From contig NZ_JAJUXG010000021.1 of NCBI RefSeq assembly GCF_021390535.1, forward strand, positions 1 through 64,000: DNA of 64,000 bases. Direction: 5' to 3'. The translations under genes were made by a program, and so were the position numbers. The notes beneath the pieces are model-generated. The model was not told where the DNA came from, ran no database searches, and worked only from the letters and a program-made list of their open reading frames with translations. Of this stretch, positions 16,604 to 25,566 are shown one piece after another (positions within the stretch are counted from its first letter, which is position 1; every line of letters starts with the position of its first letter). Origin of the DNA: Dyadobacter sp. CY312 (GTDB taxonomy: Bacteria > Bacteroidota > Bacteroidia > Cytophagales > Spirosomataceae).

Positions 16604-19207
16604 TTACATTTCTATGTTCCCAACATTTTCAAAGATAAGATCACCCTGAGAATTGAGCTCCATCATAATCACTGAATCCTTGGCAACTTGTCCGCTCAGA
16701 ATCCCTTTGGAAAGTTCGTTCAGGATTTTACGCTGTAACACCCTTTTGAGCGGGCGGGCACCAAAGGCTGGATCAAATCCGTCTTCACCCAACTTGGTAA
16801 GGGCTTCATCGGAAGCGTCCAGTGTGATGCCTTGTTCGAGCAATATTTTCTGAATCCCTTTAAACTGGATGTCTACGATCTTACGAATGTTTTTCATCGA
16901 CAACGGTTCAAACAGAACAATCTCATCAATACGGTTCAGGAATTCAGGGCGAACCGATGCTTTCAAAAGATCAAGCACGGCTTGTTTTGCTTCTTCTACG
17001 ATCAAGGTATGGTTCCAGCCCTCGTCTTCCGCAAATTTCTCCTGAATGATGTGACTGCCTATGTTGGACGTCATGATAATGATCGTGTTTTTGAAATTGG
17101 CAACACGTCCTTTGTTATCCGTTAAGCGGCCTTCATCAAGCACCTGCAACAGAATGTTCCAAACGTCAGGATGCGCTTTTTCAATTTCATCCAGTAAAAT
17201 AACGCTGTATGGCTTTCTTCTGACGGCTTCTGTCAACTGACCGCCTTCTTCATAGCCCACGTATCCCGGAGGTGCTCCCACCAGACGGCTTACAGCGTGA
17301 CGCTCCTGATATTCACTCATGTCAATACGCACCATCGCATTTTCATCATTGAACAGATACTCGGCGAGGGTTTTGCCCAATTCCGTTTTACCCACACCGG
17401 TAGGTCCAAGGAACAAGAAACTTCCGATCGGCCGTTTTGCATCCTGTAAACCTGCACGGCTCCGGCGAACCGCGTCGGATACTACTCCTATGGCTTCATT
17501 TTGTCCTGCGACTCTTTGGTGCAAATGCTCTTCCAGCTGCAAGAGTTTTTCGCGGTCGCTTTGCAGCATTTTGCTTACCGGAATGCCAGTCCATTTAGCT
17601 ACCACTTCGGCAATTTCTTCCGGACCAATTTCTTCCTGCATCAAGCTTTCTGTCGCACCTGCTTTTTGAAGCTCTTCCAGTTTTGTCTGTGCTTCCGGGA
17701 TACGACCGTATCTGATTTCTGCTACCTTACCAAAATCACCGGCACGTTCTGCCTGATCTGCTTCCAATCGCAACTGTTCCAGTTGCTCTTTCAAAGAACG
17801 AACTTCATTTACTTTGCCTTTTTCATTTTCCCACTGCGCTTTCAGTGTATTACGGCTTTCGCTCAGGTCGGCAATTTCCTTATTTAATGTCGATTCTTTG
17901 TCCTTGTTATTTTCACGACGAATCGCTTCGCGTTCAATTTCGAGCTGCATGATTTTCCGGTTCAGCTCGTCGAGTTCTTCCGGTACGCTATCCATTTCCA
18001 GGCGCAGTTTTGAAGCCGCTTCGTCCATTAAGTCAATGGCTTTGTCCGGTAAAAAGCGGTCGCTGATGTAACGGTTTGAAAGCTCCACAGCAGCAATTAC
18101 CGCGTCATCCTGAATCCTCACACCGTGATGCAATTCGTATTTTTCTTTAATACCACGAAGAATACTGATGGCATCCGGAATATTGGGCTCGTCCACCATT
18201 ACAGCCTGGAACCTACGCTCCAAAGCCTTATCCTTTTCCATGTATTTCTGATATTCTTTCAGCGTGGTAGCGCCAATCGCATGCAACTCGCCGCGTGCCA
18301 AGGCTGGTTTCAGCAGGTTGGCCGCATCCATGGCACTTTCACCACCGCCACCCGCGCCAATCAGCGTATGGATTTCGTCAATGAAGAGCACGATCTCACC
18401 TTCGGAGTCAGTAACTTCTTTGATAACCGCTTTCAGTCTTTCCTCAAATTCACCTTTGTATTTTGCACCGGCAATGAGCAGACCCATATCCAGCGATACA
18501 ATCGTTTTCGATTTCAGATTTTCCGGTACATCTCCCTGCACAATACGCTGAGCCAGACCTTCCACGATGGCTGTTTTACCAACACCTGGTTCTCCCAAAA
18601 GAATCGGATTGTTTTTGGTACGGCGGCTCAGTATCTGTAAAACACGACGAATTTCTTCGTCACGACCAATCACCGGGTCTATTTTCCCTGCTTTGGCCAG
18701 TTCATTCAAATTTTTGCTGTATCGTTCCAGTGAACGGTACTTAGCTTCTGCATTTTGATCTTTCACGGGATTATTTTTACCTCTTAATTCTTTAATGGCG
18801 TTGATTAGCTCTTTCTCTTTGAAACCTACCTCCTTCATCATGACGGCGGTAGAATCCTTCCCGGCCAAAATTCCCAGTAAAAGCAGTTCGATGCTGATGA
18901 ATTCATCACCAAATTCTTTGAGGTAATTCTGTGCTTTTCCGCTTGCTGCGGCCATATCGTTGCCCAGGTAAGGCTGTCCGCCACTTACACGCGGGTAACC
19001 GTCCACGATTTTTTGAAGTCTGGCATTCAGCATTTCAGGACTGATATTCAGCTGATTTAATAAAAACAGCGACGTATTCGGATCTTCTTCAAGGATGGAT
19101 TTCAGTACGTGGCCTGTTTCAATGGCCTGCTGCTGGTTGCCTTGAACCATTTGCGCAGCATGTTGAATAATTTCCTGTCCTTTAATGGTATATTGGTTAA
19201 AGTTCAT
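16604..19207 (-). CDS. clpB: ATP-dependent disaggregase ClpB
   Basis: Hexameric AAA+ chaperone that, with DnaK, pulls polypeptides out of aggregates after heat stress. I use the ATG at 19207, which gives the canonical start [11 protein letters not shown] and 867 residues; the frame is open for 19 more codons upstream. In order: Clp-N repeats, first AAA+ domain with Walker A GEPGVGKT (205-212), the long coiled-coil middle domain that marks ClpB rather than ClpA or ClpC, second AAA+ domain with GPTGVGKT, and the C-terminal D2-small domain. No clear heat-shock operator was seen upstream. Confidence 0.96.
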   Translation of the reverse strand: MNFNQYTIKGQEIIQHAAQMVQGNQQQAIETGHVLKSILEEDPNTSLFLLNQLNISPEMLNARLQKIVDGYPRVSGGQPYLGNDMAAASGKAQNYLKEFGDEFISIELLLLGILAGKDSTAVMMKEVGFKEKELINAIKELRGKNNPVKDQNAEAKYRSLERYSKNLNELAKAGKIDPVIGRDEEIRRVLQILSRRTKNNPILLGEPGVGKTAIVEGLAQRIVQGDVPENLKSKTIVSLDMGLLIAGAKYKGEFEERLKAVIKEVTDSEGEIVLFIDEIHTLIGAGGGGESAMDAANLLKPALARGELHAIGATTLKEYQKYMEKDKALERRFQAVMVDEPNIPDAISILRGIKEKYELHHGVRIQDDAVIAAVELSNRYISDRFLPDKAIDLMDEAASKLRLEMDSVPEELDELNRKIMQLEIEREAIRRENNKDKESTLNKEIADLSESRNTLKAQWENEKGKVNEVRSLKEQLEQLRLEADQAERAGDFGKVAEIRYGRIPEAQTKLEELQKAGATESLMQEEIGPEEIAEVVAKWTGIPVSKMLQSDREKLLQLEEHLHQRVAGQNEAIGVVSDAVRRSRAGLQDAKRPIGSFLFLGPTGVGKTELGKTLAEYLFNDENAMVRIDMSEYQERHAVSRLVGAPPGYVGYEEGGQLTEAVRRKPYSVILLDEIEKAHPDVWNILLQVLDEGRLTDNKGRVANFKNTIIIMTSNIGSHIIQEKFAEDEGWNHTLIVEEAKQAVLDLLKASVRPEFLNRIDEIVLFEPLSMKNIRKIVDIQFKGIQKILLEQGITLDASDEALTKLGEDGFDPAFGARPLKRVLQRKILNELSKGILSGQVAKDSVIMMELNSQGDLIFENVGNIEM

Positions 19208-19357
19208 GGCGACGATTCGTTGATTAATGATCTTTGACTCATCAGCAAAAACTACGTACCACAACGTAAAATCGGAAATTTTGTCGCGGATTTCTTGTTT
19301 TAAGTCTTTTAAATGCCATAATGTCCGAAAATTGAACTATTCTAATTCATTCGTCGT

Positions 19358-19825
19358 CTAGTGTGACTTCTTCTCAATCCGTTTATGAATTTCCAGTGTT
19401 TCTGATAGCGCAGCAGACCCATACCACAGCAACATTTCGGCCTCCAACAGGTTTGCTTTGATAGCAGGATCCGTTGCCACAAGTTGCTTGCCTTCCTCAA
19501 TTGTGGAGGCATTCAGAATAAAAATTCCACGATATTTATCGTTTTTAAAAAATGGCCCGGCTACAACCAGTTTACCATTTTCCGCAAGCGTGTTGATGTT
19601 GGTCATATGGCCTGTGAAGAGGCTGTCCGTTGTGGCCTTATTCAGATTGGTCGCACTACCGGTTTTTAATAGAACCAGCACATATTTTTTCATTCCGTAA
19701 TCATCAGCATTCAGTCGTTTGGCCAAAGTAGAGTCGTACCCGGGGCTGACTGATTGTGCATTTGCAAATGAAGAAATGGCGACAATGGTACTGATACAGA
19801 AAAGAGTACGATATAGAATGTTCAT
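19358..19825 (-). CDS. exported YciI-like domain protein
   Basis: A 155-residue protein with a signal peptide (to about residue 23, ANA/QS) followed by a YCII-related domain, a small dimeric alpha/beta barrel. Typical features are the opening MKKYVLVLLKTG, the pattern GKLVVAGPF, and a late segment reading KANLLEAEMLLWYG. Most YciI-like proteins are cytoplasmic, so export is unusual but known in Bacteroidota. The catalytic role of the family is largely unknown. It is transcribed towards clpB, with 150 bp between them. Confidence 0.75.
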   Translation of the reverse strand: MNILYRTLFCISTIVAISSFANAQSVSPGYDSTLAKRLNADDYGMKKYVLVLLKTGSATNLNKATTDSLFTGHMTNINTLAENGKLVVAGPFFKNDKYRGIFILNASTIEEGKQLVATDPAIKANLLEAEMLLWYGSAALSETLEIHKRIEKKSH

Positions 19826-19997
19826 ATGTTAGAATTTTTCAAGTGAATAGCGATTGACGAAAGAATTACGACCTGTGTTATAGCAATGGAAATTTATTCA
19901 ATAGAAAGTATTTTAGCTGTTATTGAAACAATTTTATAAAAAGTATTGTGATTTGCAGGGTGATGTATTTATTTTGAACACTCAATTTGAATGCTCC

Positions 19998-20606
19998 ATG
20001 AACTTATCTGTAAATCGCTCCGACGCTTCTGATGATAAATTAATGTGGCAGCGCTTCATCGCTGGCGATGTGGATGCATTCGATTACCTCATGTCCTCTC
20101 AGTTCAGGGTTCTGTTTTATTACGGAAGCAAATTTTCAAAAGATAAAGAATTTGTCAAAGATTGTATCCAGGATTTGTTTCTGGCGTTATGGGAAAGACG
20201 TGACAATCTCAGTGTAGACATTGCTGTGAAACCCTATCTCATGGCATCGCTTCGCCGGCTTATGCATCGGAAGTACGAGGTGAAAGCACGACTGGCAGAA
20301 GACGAGCTTGATGGGCAGGAAGGTAATTTTGAAATCGAGTTTTCGGTAGAGCAGGATTACATCGAACAGGAATCTACACTTGTTTTAACCCAAAAATTAA
20401 AAAAGCTTCTTGACGAACTGCCGCTGCGTCAGAAAGAAGTCGTTTACCTCAAATTTTATCAGGAGCTGGACAGAAATCAGATTTCCGAAATCATGGAAGT
20501 TTCCCCACAGACAGTCTCCAATCTTCTTCAGATTGCAATTAAGCACCTCAAAAAACACTGGCGTACCGAATTCATTACCTTCTTTTTGATTCATTTATTT
20601 ATATAA
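19998..20606 (+). CDS. ECF sigma factor of SusCD locus 1
   Basis: A 202-residue group IV sigma-70 factor. Region 2 is seen around KDCIQDLFLALWERRD and region 4 around LPLRQKEVVYLKFYQEL with the helix-turn-helix VSPQTVSNLLQIAIKHL. I start at the ATG at 19998; the frame extends upstream only to a TTG. It is followed by FecR and an STN-bearing SusC, the classic trans-envelope signalling set in which FecR holds the sigma factor until SusC binds ligand. The protein ends in a short hydrophobic tail, FITFFLIHLFI, which could interact with the membrane or with FecR. Confidence 0.9.
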   Translation: MNLSVNRSDASDDKLMWQRFIAGDVDAFDYLMSSQFRVLFYYGSKFSKDKEFVKDCIQDLFLALWERRDNLSVDIAVKPYLMASLRRLMHRKYEVKARLAEDELDGQEGNFEIEFSVEQDYIEQESTLVLTQKLKKLLDELPLRQKEVVYLKFYQELDRNQISEIMEVSPQTVSNLLQIAIKHLKKHWRTEFITFFLIHLFI

Positions 20607-20723
20607 AAATGGGTCATAATGCCATTGTAAATGCACTATTTATATTTTTTTTAGAAATAGTTTAAAAATTGTTGGTATCTCAAATGTGTTTTGGTCTATC
20701 GTAGTATAGTCGCACAATTTGAT

Positions 20724-21857
20724 ATGGATCAATACAAGAATTTTGGAGTTGAGGATTTTGTCTGGGATCAGTTTTTCCGGCAATGGATCCTGGCGCCTAA
20801 CAGAGAAAATGATTTGTTATGGAATGTATGGCTGGCCGAAAACCCCGGTTCTGTCCGTGTAGTTAATGAGGCAAGACAGGTCGTTTTGTCGTTGGGTACG
20901 AAAGAAGCAGAACTTTCTGATAGGGAGATTCGCGATGCCGTAAACAAAACGATCGCACGTATTCACGAACCGTTGGAGGAAGACTTCTCAACTTTTGACC
21001 GGCCAATACCATTCTATCGGGCAACATGGTTTCAAATTGCTGCGTCCGTAGCCATTTTCATTATCGCCGGTTTGTCCTGGAAAAGCTATCGCTCCCAAAT
21101 GCAATTGGCTTCTGATACCATACAAGTGGAAGCACCTGTATCACCGCCAGCATTAGCAGTACGCATGATAGAAAAGGTTAATTCTGGCAACAAGTCTATA
21201 TTGGTGCAGTTGGAGGACCACAGTGAAATCACACTCAAACCCGGTAGCAGCATACGTTATGCCGAACCGTTCACGGGTCCTACGAGAGAAGTATATTTGC
21301 TCGGAGAGGCATTTTTTGATATTGCCAAAGATCCTGATCGTCCTTTTATGGTGTACGCCAATGAGTTGGTGACCAAGGTTTTGGGGACGAGTTTTACAAT
21401 TAAAGCATATCCATCTTCGAAAGAAGTGACGGTTGAAGTTAAAACCGGCCGGGTTTCTGTTTTTGCCAAGTCAGATCCGGAATTGCAAGCAAAACTTACA
21501 CGACGTGAATTGCAGGGCATTATACTGTCGCCTAACCAAAAGATCATTTTTGAACGGGATGTTGTAAGAATGGAAAAAACACTGGTTGAACGTCCAGAGA
21601 TTGTGCTCCCAAAATCAAAGATTCCCCATTTTCAATTTGAAGATACGCCTGCCAGTGAGGTTTTTGCCTCAATTGGCAATGCCTACGGAATTGAAATCAT
21701 TTACGACGAAGAGCTTTTGAAAGGATGTCCGCTTACCGCATCATTGGACAACCAGCCGCTGCACGAAAAACTTTCCATTATATGCAAGGCCATGGAAGCG
21801 ACGTACGAAGTGCTTGATGGACAGATTATTATCCATAGTCGTGGATGTAGGAATTAG
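20724..21857 (+). CDS. FecR-type anti-sigma factor of locus 1
   Basis: A 377-residue inner-membrane protein. A cytoplasmic N-terminal part of about 100 residues is followed by one membrane segment (FQIAASVAIFIIAGLSW), a periplasmic FecR domain with the pattern GEAFFDIAKDPDRPFMVYA, and a C-terminal domain (DUF4974 type) that folds like the STN domain of SusC. The start is the ATG at 20724 rather than the TTG at 20691. It should sequester the sigma factor encoded just upstream and receive the signal from the SusC at 22188. The C-terminal domain begins near FEDTPASEVFASIG. Confidence 0.9.
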   Translation: MDQYKNFGVEDFVWDQFFRQWILAPNRENDLLWNVWLAENPGSVRVVNEARQVVLSLGTKEAELSDREIRDAVNKTIARIHEPLEEDFSTFDRPIPFYRATWFQIAASVAIFIIAGLSWKSYRSQMQLASDTIQVEAPVSPPALAVRMIEKVNSGNKSILVQLEDHSEITLKPGSSIRYAEPFTGPTREVYLLGEAFFDIAKDPDRPFMVYANELVTKVLGTSFTIKAYPSSKEVTVEVKTGRVSVFAKSDPELQAKLTRRELQGIILSPNQKIIFERDVVRMEKTLVERPEIVLPKSKIPHFQFEDTPASEVFASIGNAYGIEIIYDEELLKGCPLTASLDNQPLHEKLSIICKAMEATYEVLDGQIIIHSRGCRN

Positions 21858-21860
21858 TGT

Positions 21861-21918
21861 TTAAGAAGTAAGGAGTTAAGAAGTTATGGAGTTAGAATGA
21901 GGAATTAAGAATTAAGAA
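21861..21918 (+). repeat. AGTTA 8-9 bp tandem repeat, locus A
   Basis: Purine-rich tandem units built on the core AGTTA with 3-4 variable bases, right after the FecR stop. The same repeat occurs near 33773, 52460, 61442 and 62975. Confidence 0.6.
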
Positions 21919-21965
21919 TAGCCTGAAAGGCTTCCATCCCTCAACCCAGGGCAACGCCCTGAGGA
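21919..21965 (+). repeat. REP-like two-hairpin element, copy A
   Basis: Two adjacent palindromes, AGCCTGAAAGGCT and CCCAGGGCAACGCCCTGAG, separated by about 10 nt. Near-identical copies occur at 52361-52411 (inverted) and 63031-63076. This copy lies between fecR and susC of locus 1 and may end or process the upstream transcript. The rest of this 330-bp gap holds the AGTTA repeat and the susC leader. Confidence 0.7.
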
Positions 21966-22064
21966 TAAGTACTGAGGTGAGGTGTAACTGCTGAGACATA
22001 AATACAATAACCTAAACCCTAAAAATTATACGAAACAGGAACGTTAACTAAATCCCACAAAAAA

Positions 22065-22187
22065 GAGCCGGCAATGTTCCCGCATTACCGACTCCAAATT
22101 TATCCCTGTATGATTGACGTCATTTCCTCCATGTGGAGGCGGGGATTGTTTTGCCAACTTTTCAATCTTAACAAAACAATCAAATCT
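22065..22187 (+). promoter_or_regulatory. structured 5' leader of susC 1
   Basis: Three hairpin-forming segments precede the SusC start. 22065-22094 has 12-bp arms with two mismatches around TTCCCG; 22126-22139 is CCTCCA/TGGAGG with a 2-nt loop; 22144-22153 and 22172-22181 are perfect 10-bp arms ending 6 nt before the ATG. A TGACGTCA palindrome lies at 22115-22122. The last stem could hide the start region. This suggests post-transcriptional control or an antisense RNA target, but no known riboswitch class was recognised. Confidence 0.45.
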
Positions 22188-25100
22188 ATGAAAAAACCTT
22201 TAAAGTACCGCCAGGTACTACTTTGGACGATGCGAATAACAGCTACCCAACTCATGTTTGCCCTATTGTTCTTAGGCACCGGTTATGCGCGAGAGGGCCG
22301 TGCACAGTCTCTGCTGAGCCAGAAGATATCCATTACTGCTAGTGGAAGCGAAGTGAAAAAAGTTTTGAATCAACTGGAAAAGCAGGTAGATGTACACTTT
22401 GTTTTCAGCTCAAAACTCATAAAATCTGCAAGAAAAGTATCCGTTTCGGCGGAAGATAAACCTTTGTATGAAGTACTGGATCAGGTTCTTACACCGCTAG
22501 GTTTGCAATACGAGGTATCTGGTAAGATCATTATTTTGAGGAGAGCGGATAGTTTGCCGGAGGTGGCGCCTGCTGACAGAGCCAATCCTAAAAAAAACGT
22601 TTCAGGTAAAGTACTGGATGAAAAGAAAATAGGTCTGCCCGGAGTGAGCGTGGTATTGAAAGGTACACAGATTGGAAGCACCACAGACGGGGAAGGTTTT
22701 TTCCAGCTTGAGTTGCCCGCCGGTACTGGTGGAGACGCCATACTTGTATTCAGTTTTGTTGGTTTTGAAACGCAGGAACTGCCCATTGGATCTCAAAATG
22801 CATTTACTGTTGACCTGATTCCTGAGGATAAAACACTTAATGAGGTTGTTGTGGTAGGATACGGAACTCAGAAGAAAGTGAATCTTACAGGATCCGTTTC
22901 AGTGGTAAAGGCCGATGAACTGGTAAAACGTCCTGCCGGACAAACTTCTTCCGCATTACAAGGAATGGTACCTGGGCTGACCATTACGCAGCGTTCGGGA
23001 CAACCGGGTAAGGATGTGGGAAATATGCGTATCAGGGGAGTTGGGACCATTGGAGATCCAAATCCCCTGGTTATTGTAGATGGAGTGGAATCAAATATCA
23101 ATAACATTGATCCCAATGAAATCGAAAGTATATCGGTTTTAAAAGATGCATCTTCGGCAGCCATTTATGGATCCAGAGCTGCAAATGGTGTCATTCTGAT
23201 TACAACAAAAAGGGGTAGTGAGAAAGGCATCAGTGTCAACTACAATATGTATGCAGGCTGGCAAACTCCTACTGATATTCCAAATGTGGTGAATGGGCTT
23301 GATCACATGAACCTGATCAATGAAGCCTACACAAATACAGGGCGTAGCCCGCTGTACACAGAGCAACAAATCCAGGACTATATAACCAAAGGACCAACTA
23401 ATAGAGATCAGTTTCCGGACACTGACTGGCAAAAACTTACGCTGAAAAAAAGTGGGTTTATGCAGAGCCATTATATCGCAATGAACGGCGGAACTGATAA
23501 AGTAAAGGTTTTGGGTTCATTCAGTTATCTGGATCAGGATGGTATTATTCCGAACACAGGATTCAAACGATATAATCTGCGGATCAATACGGATGCGAAA
23601 CTGAGCAGTAAGGTGAGTACATCGATGGATATATTTTTGAGGAGAACGGATCTTATTGAACCTTCATCCGGAACCGATTATATTTTTCACTGGATGAGAC
23701 GTATTCCGGCAAATCAGGCAGGGGTTTTATCCACCGGACAGTATGGAGAAGGCTGGAATGGTGATCATCCGCTTGCACGTGCCAAAGATGGTGGACTTAC
23801 ACAGGAATCCTCTCTAAGTTCAATTATCAACCTTAACCTGACGTACAAACCTGTGTCATGGCTAACGGCCAATCTGATTTATTCTCCGAAGTTTAATTTG
23901 CCTGAGTCTAAGAAGTTTTCAAATACCATCCAAACTTATCGTTGGGACGGGTCACCGAGCTATGCTATTCCCGCACGAAATTCACTGGATCAGTCATTCA
24001 GAAAGGAATGGTATAACAATGTAAGGGCCTTGGTCACGTTTGATAAAAATTTCAACTCCGCCCATCAGTTAACAATACTAGGAGGGTTTCAGCGAGAGGA
24101 TCAGCGTAATAACTGGATCACTGCTTATCGGGAGGTTTTTGTTTTGCCTGATTATCAGGAAATTAGTTCAGGGAACAGGCTAAATGAAAGAACTGGTGGA
24201 TCTGCGGAACATTGGGCTTTGCAATCGTTTTTTGGACGGGTTAATTACAATTTCAAAGAAAAATACTTGTTTGAGGCCAATGCCCGTTACGACGGTTCAT
24301 CCCGTTTTGCCGTAGGAAATAAGTATTCTGTGTTCCCTTCATTTTCTGCCGGATGGCGTATTATCCAGGAGCCCTTTATGAGTGGACTTAGCGATAAAAT
24401 TACAGATCTGAAATTGCGTGCTTCGTGGGGTAAGTTGGGAAACCAGAATTTAGTGGATGGCAATAATCAACCTGCCCTGTATCCATTTGCAGCCTTTGTG
24501 GGTATTGGAAATAGTAATTACGTTTTTGATAATCTCAACAACACGGGTGCTTCACTAAATGAAATGGCTAATCCTAATATCAAATGGGAAACTACAACAG
24601 TATCTAACATTGGACTTGACCTGACTTTATGGTCTAAATTCAATGTAACGGCAGAATATTATCGGAGAAGAACCAGCGACATTCTGTTGAGATTGGATAT
24701 TCCGACAATGATTGGTCTTACTGCTCCTTTCCAAAACGCAGGTGTTGTAGATAACAATGGATGGGATCTGAACATGTCCTATAGAGACAGAATTGGATCC
24801 TTCAATTATGGTGTTGCAGTTAATTTGTCTGACGTGAAGAATAAGGTGGTGGATATGCGTGGCGTACAGCGTACCGGAACACAGGTTAGCAATGAGGGAT
24901 ATCCAATCAGTTCATTTTATGGCTATGTAGCAGACGGTTTTTTTCAAACACAGGAAGAGGTTAACAATCATGCGAAGCAGTTTGGGACCGTAGCTCCGGG
25001 AGATATCAGGTACAAAGACCTTAATGATGATGGACTGATCAATAATTTTGATCAGCAGGTGATCGGTACATCCATTCCACGATATACATATAGTTCGACA

Positions 25101-25544
25101 ATTGACCTGGGCTACAAAGGATTCGATTTTTCTGTTTTCCTACAGGGAGTTGGTAAAGTCGATGGGTATTTGTCGGGACACGGTATTATGCCATTCTTTG
25201 AAGGAAGTACGATTCAGGAAAACCAGCGTGATAGCTGGAGACCAGATAACACGGATGCGGAATTTCCAAGGTTAGCCTTTAACGAAAGCAACAACATACA
25301 GACTTCTTCTTTCTGGTTGAGAAAAGCATCTTATCTCAGGGTTAAGAATGTTCAACTCAGCTATACCGTTCCTCAAAGCCTGCTGAAAAACAAAATTCAG
25401 CGCCTGCGTATTTATGCGAGCGGGCAGAACATGTTCACATTCGACAAGTTCTATCCTGGCTTTGATGTGGAAGCGCCTGTAGGTAATGCCGGCTGGTATC
25501 CTCAGATGAAAGTGTTCACAGTTGGCCTGGACGTAAGATTTTAA
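22188..25544 (+). CDS. SusC-family TonB-dependent receptor with STN domain (locus 1)
   Basis: A 1118-residue outer-membrane transporter. The start is the ATG at 22188; the frame is open 38 codons further, but that part covers the structured leader. In order: signal peptide, STN domain (SGSEVKKVLNQLEKQ onward) for signalling to FecR, carboxypeptidase-like beta domain with the pattern GVSVVLKGTQIGSTTD, TonB box and plug from about VVVGYGTQKKVNLTG, and the 22-strand barrel ending in Phe (GLDVRF). It should work with the SusD encoded 22 bp downstream to capture and import a ligand using TonB energy. The ligand is unknown; downstream enzymes point to a sugar or sugar-like compound. Confidence 0.93.
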   Translation: MKKPLKYRQVLLWTMRITATQLMFALLFLGTGYAREGRAQSLLSQKISITASGSEVKKVLNQLEKQVDVHFVFSSKLIKSARKVSVSAEDKPLYEVLDQVLTPLGLQYEVSGKIIILRRADSLPEVAPADRANPKKNVSGKVLDEKKIGLPGVSVVLKGTQIGSTTDGEGFFQLELPAGTGGDAILVFSFVGFETQELPIGSQNAFTVDLIPEDKTLNEVVVVGYGTQKKVNLTGSVSVVKADELVKRPAGQTSSALQGMVPGLTITQRSGQPGKDVGNMRIRGVGTIGDPNPLVIVDGVESNINNIDPNEIESISVLKDASSAAIYGSRAANGVILITTKRGSEKGISVNYNMYAGWQTPTDIPNVVNGLDHMNLINEAYTNTGRSPLYTEQQIQDYITKGPTNRDQFPDTDWQKLTLKKSGFMQSHYIAMNGGTDKVKVLGSFSYLDQDGIIPNTGFKRYNLRINTDAKLSSKVSTSMDIFLRRTDLIEPSSGTDYIFHWMRRIPANQAGVLSTGQYGEGWNGDHPLARAKDGGLTQESSLSSIINLNLTYKPVSWLTANLIYSPKFNLPESKKFSNTIQTYRWDGSPSYAIPARNSLDQSFRKEWYNNVRALVTFDKNFNSAHQLTILGGFQREDQRNNWITAYREVFVLPDYQEISSGNRLNERTGGSAEHWALQSFFGRVNYNFKEKYLFEANARYDGSSRFAVGNKYSVFPSFSAGWRIIQEPFMSGLSDKITDLKLRASWGKLGNQNLVDGNNQPALYPFAAFVGIGNSNYVFDNLNNTGASLNEMANPNIKWETTTVSNIGLDLTLWSKFNVTAEYYRRRTSDILLRLDIPTMIGLTAPFQNAGVVDNNGWDLNMSYRDRIGSFNYGVAVNLSDVKNKVVDMRGVQRTGTQVSNEGYPISSFYGYVADGFFQTQEEVNNHAKQFGTVAPGDIRYKDLNDDGLINNFDQQVIGTSIPRYTYSSTIDLGYKGFDFSVFLQGVGKVDGYLSGHGIMPFFEGSTIQENQRDSWRPDNTDAEFPRLAFNESNNIQTSSFWLRKASYLRVKNVQLSYTVPQSLLKNKIQRLRIYASGQNMFTFDKFYPGFDVEAPVGNAGWYPQMKVFTVGLDVRF

Positions 25545-25566
25545 CTGACCTTAAATTTTTGTTGAT

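Noticed and set aside
22074-22187. Longer start of SusC 1
   Set aside because: It would translate through three hairpins and put 38 residues before a normal signal peptide.
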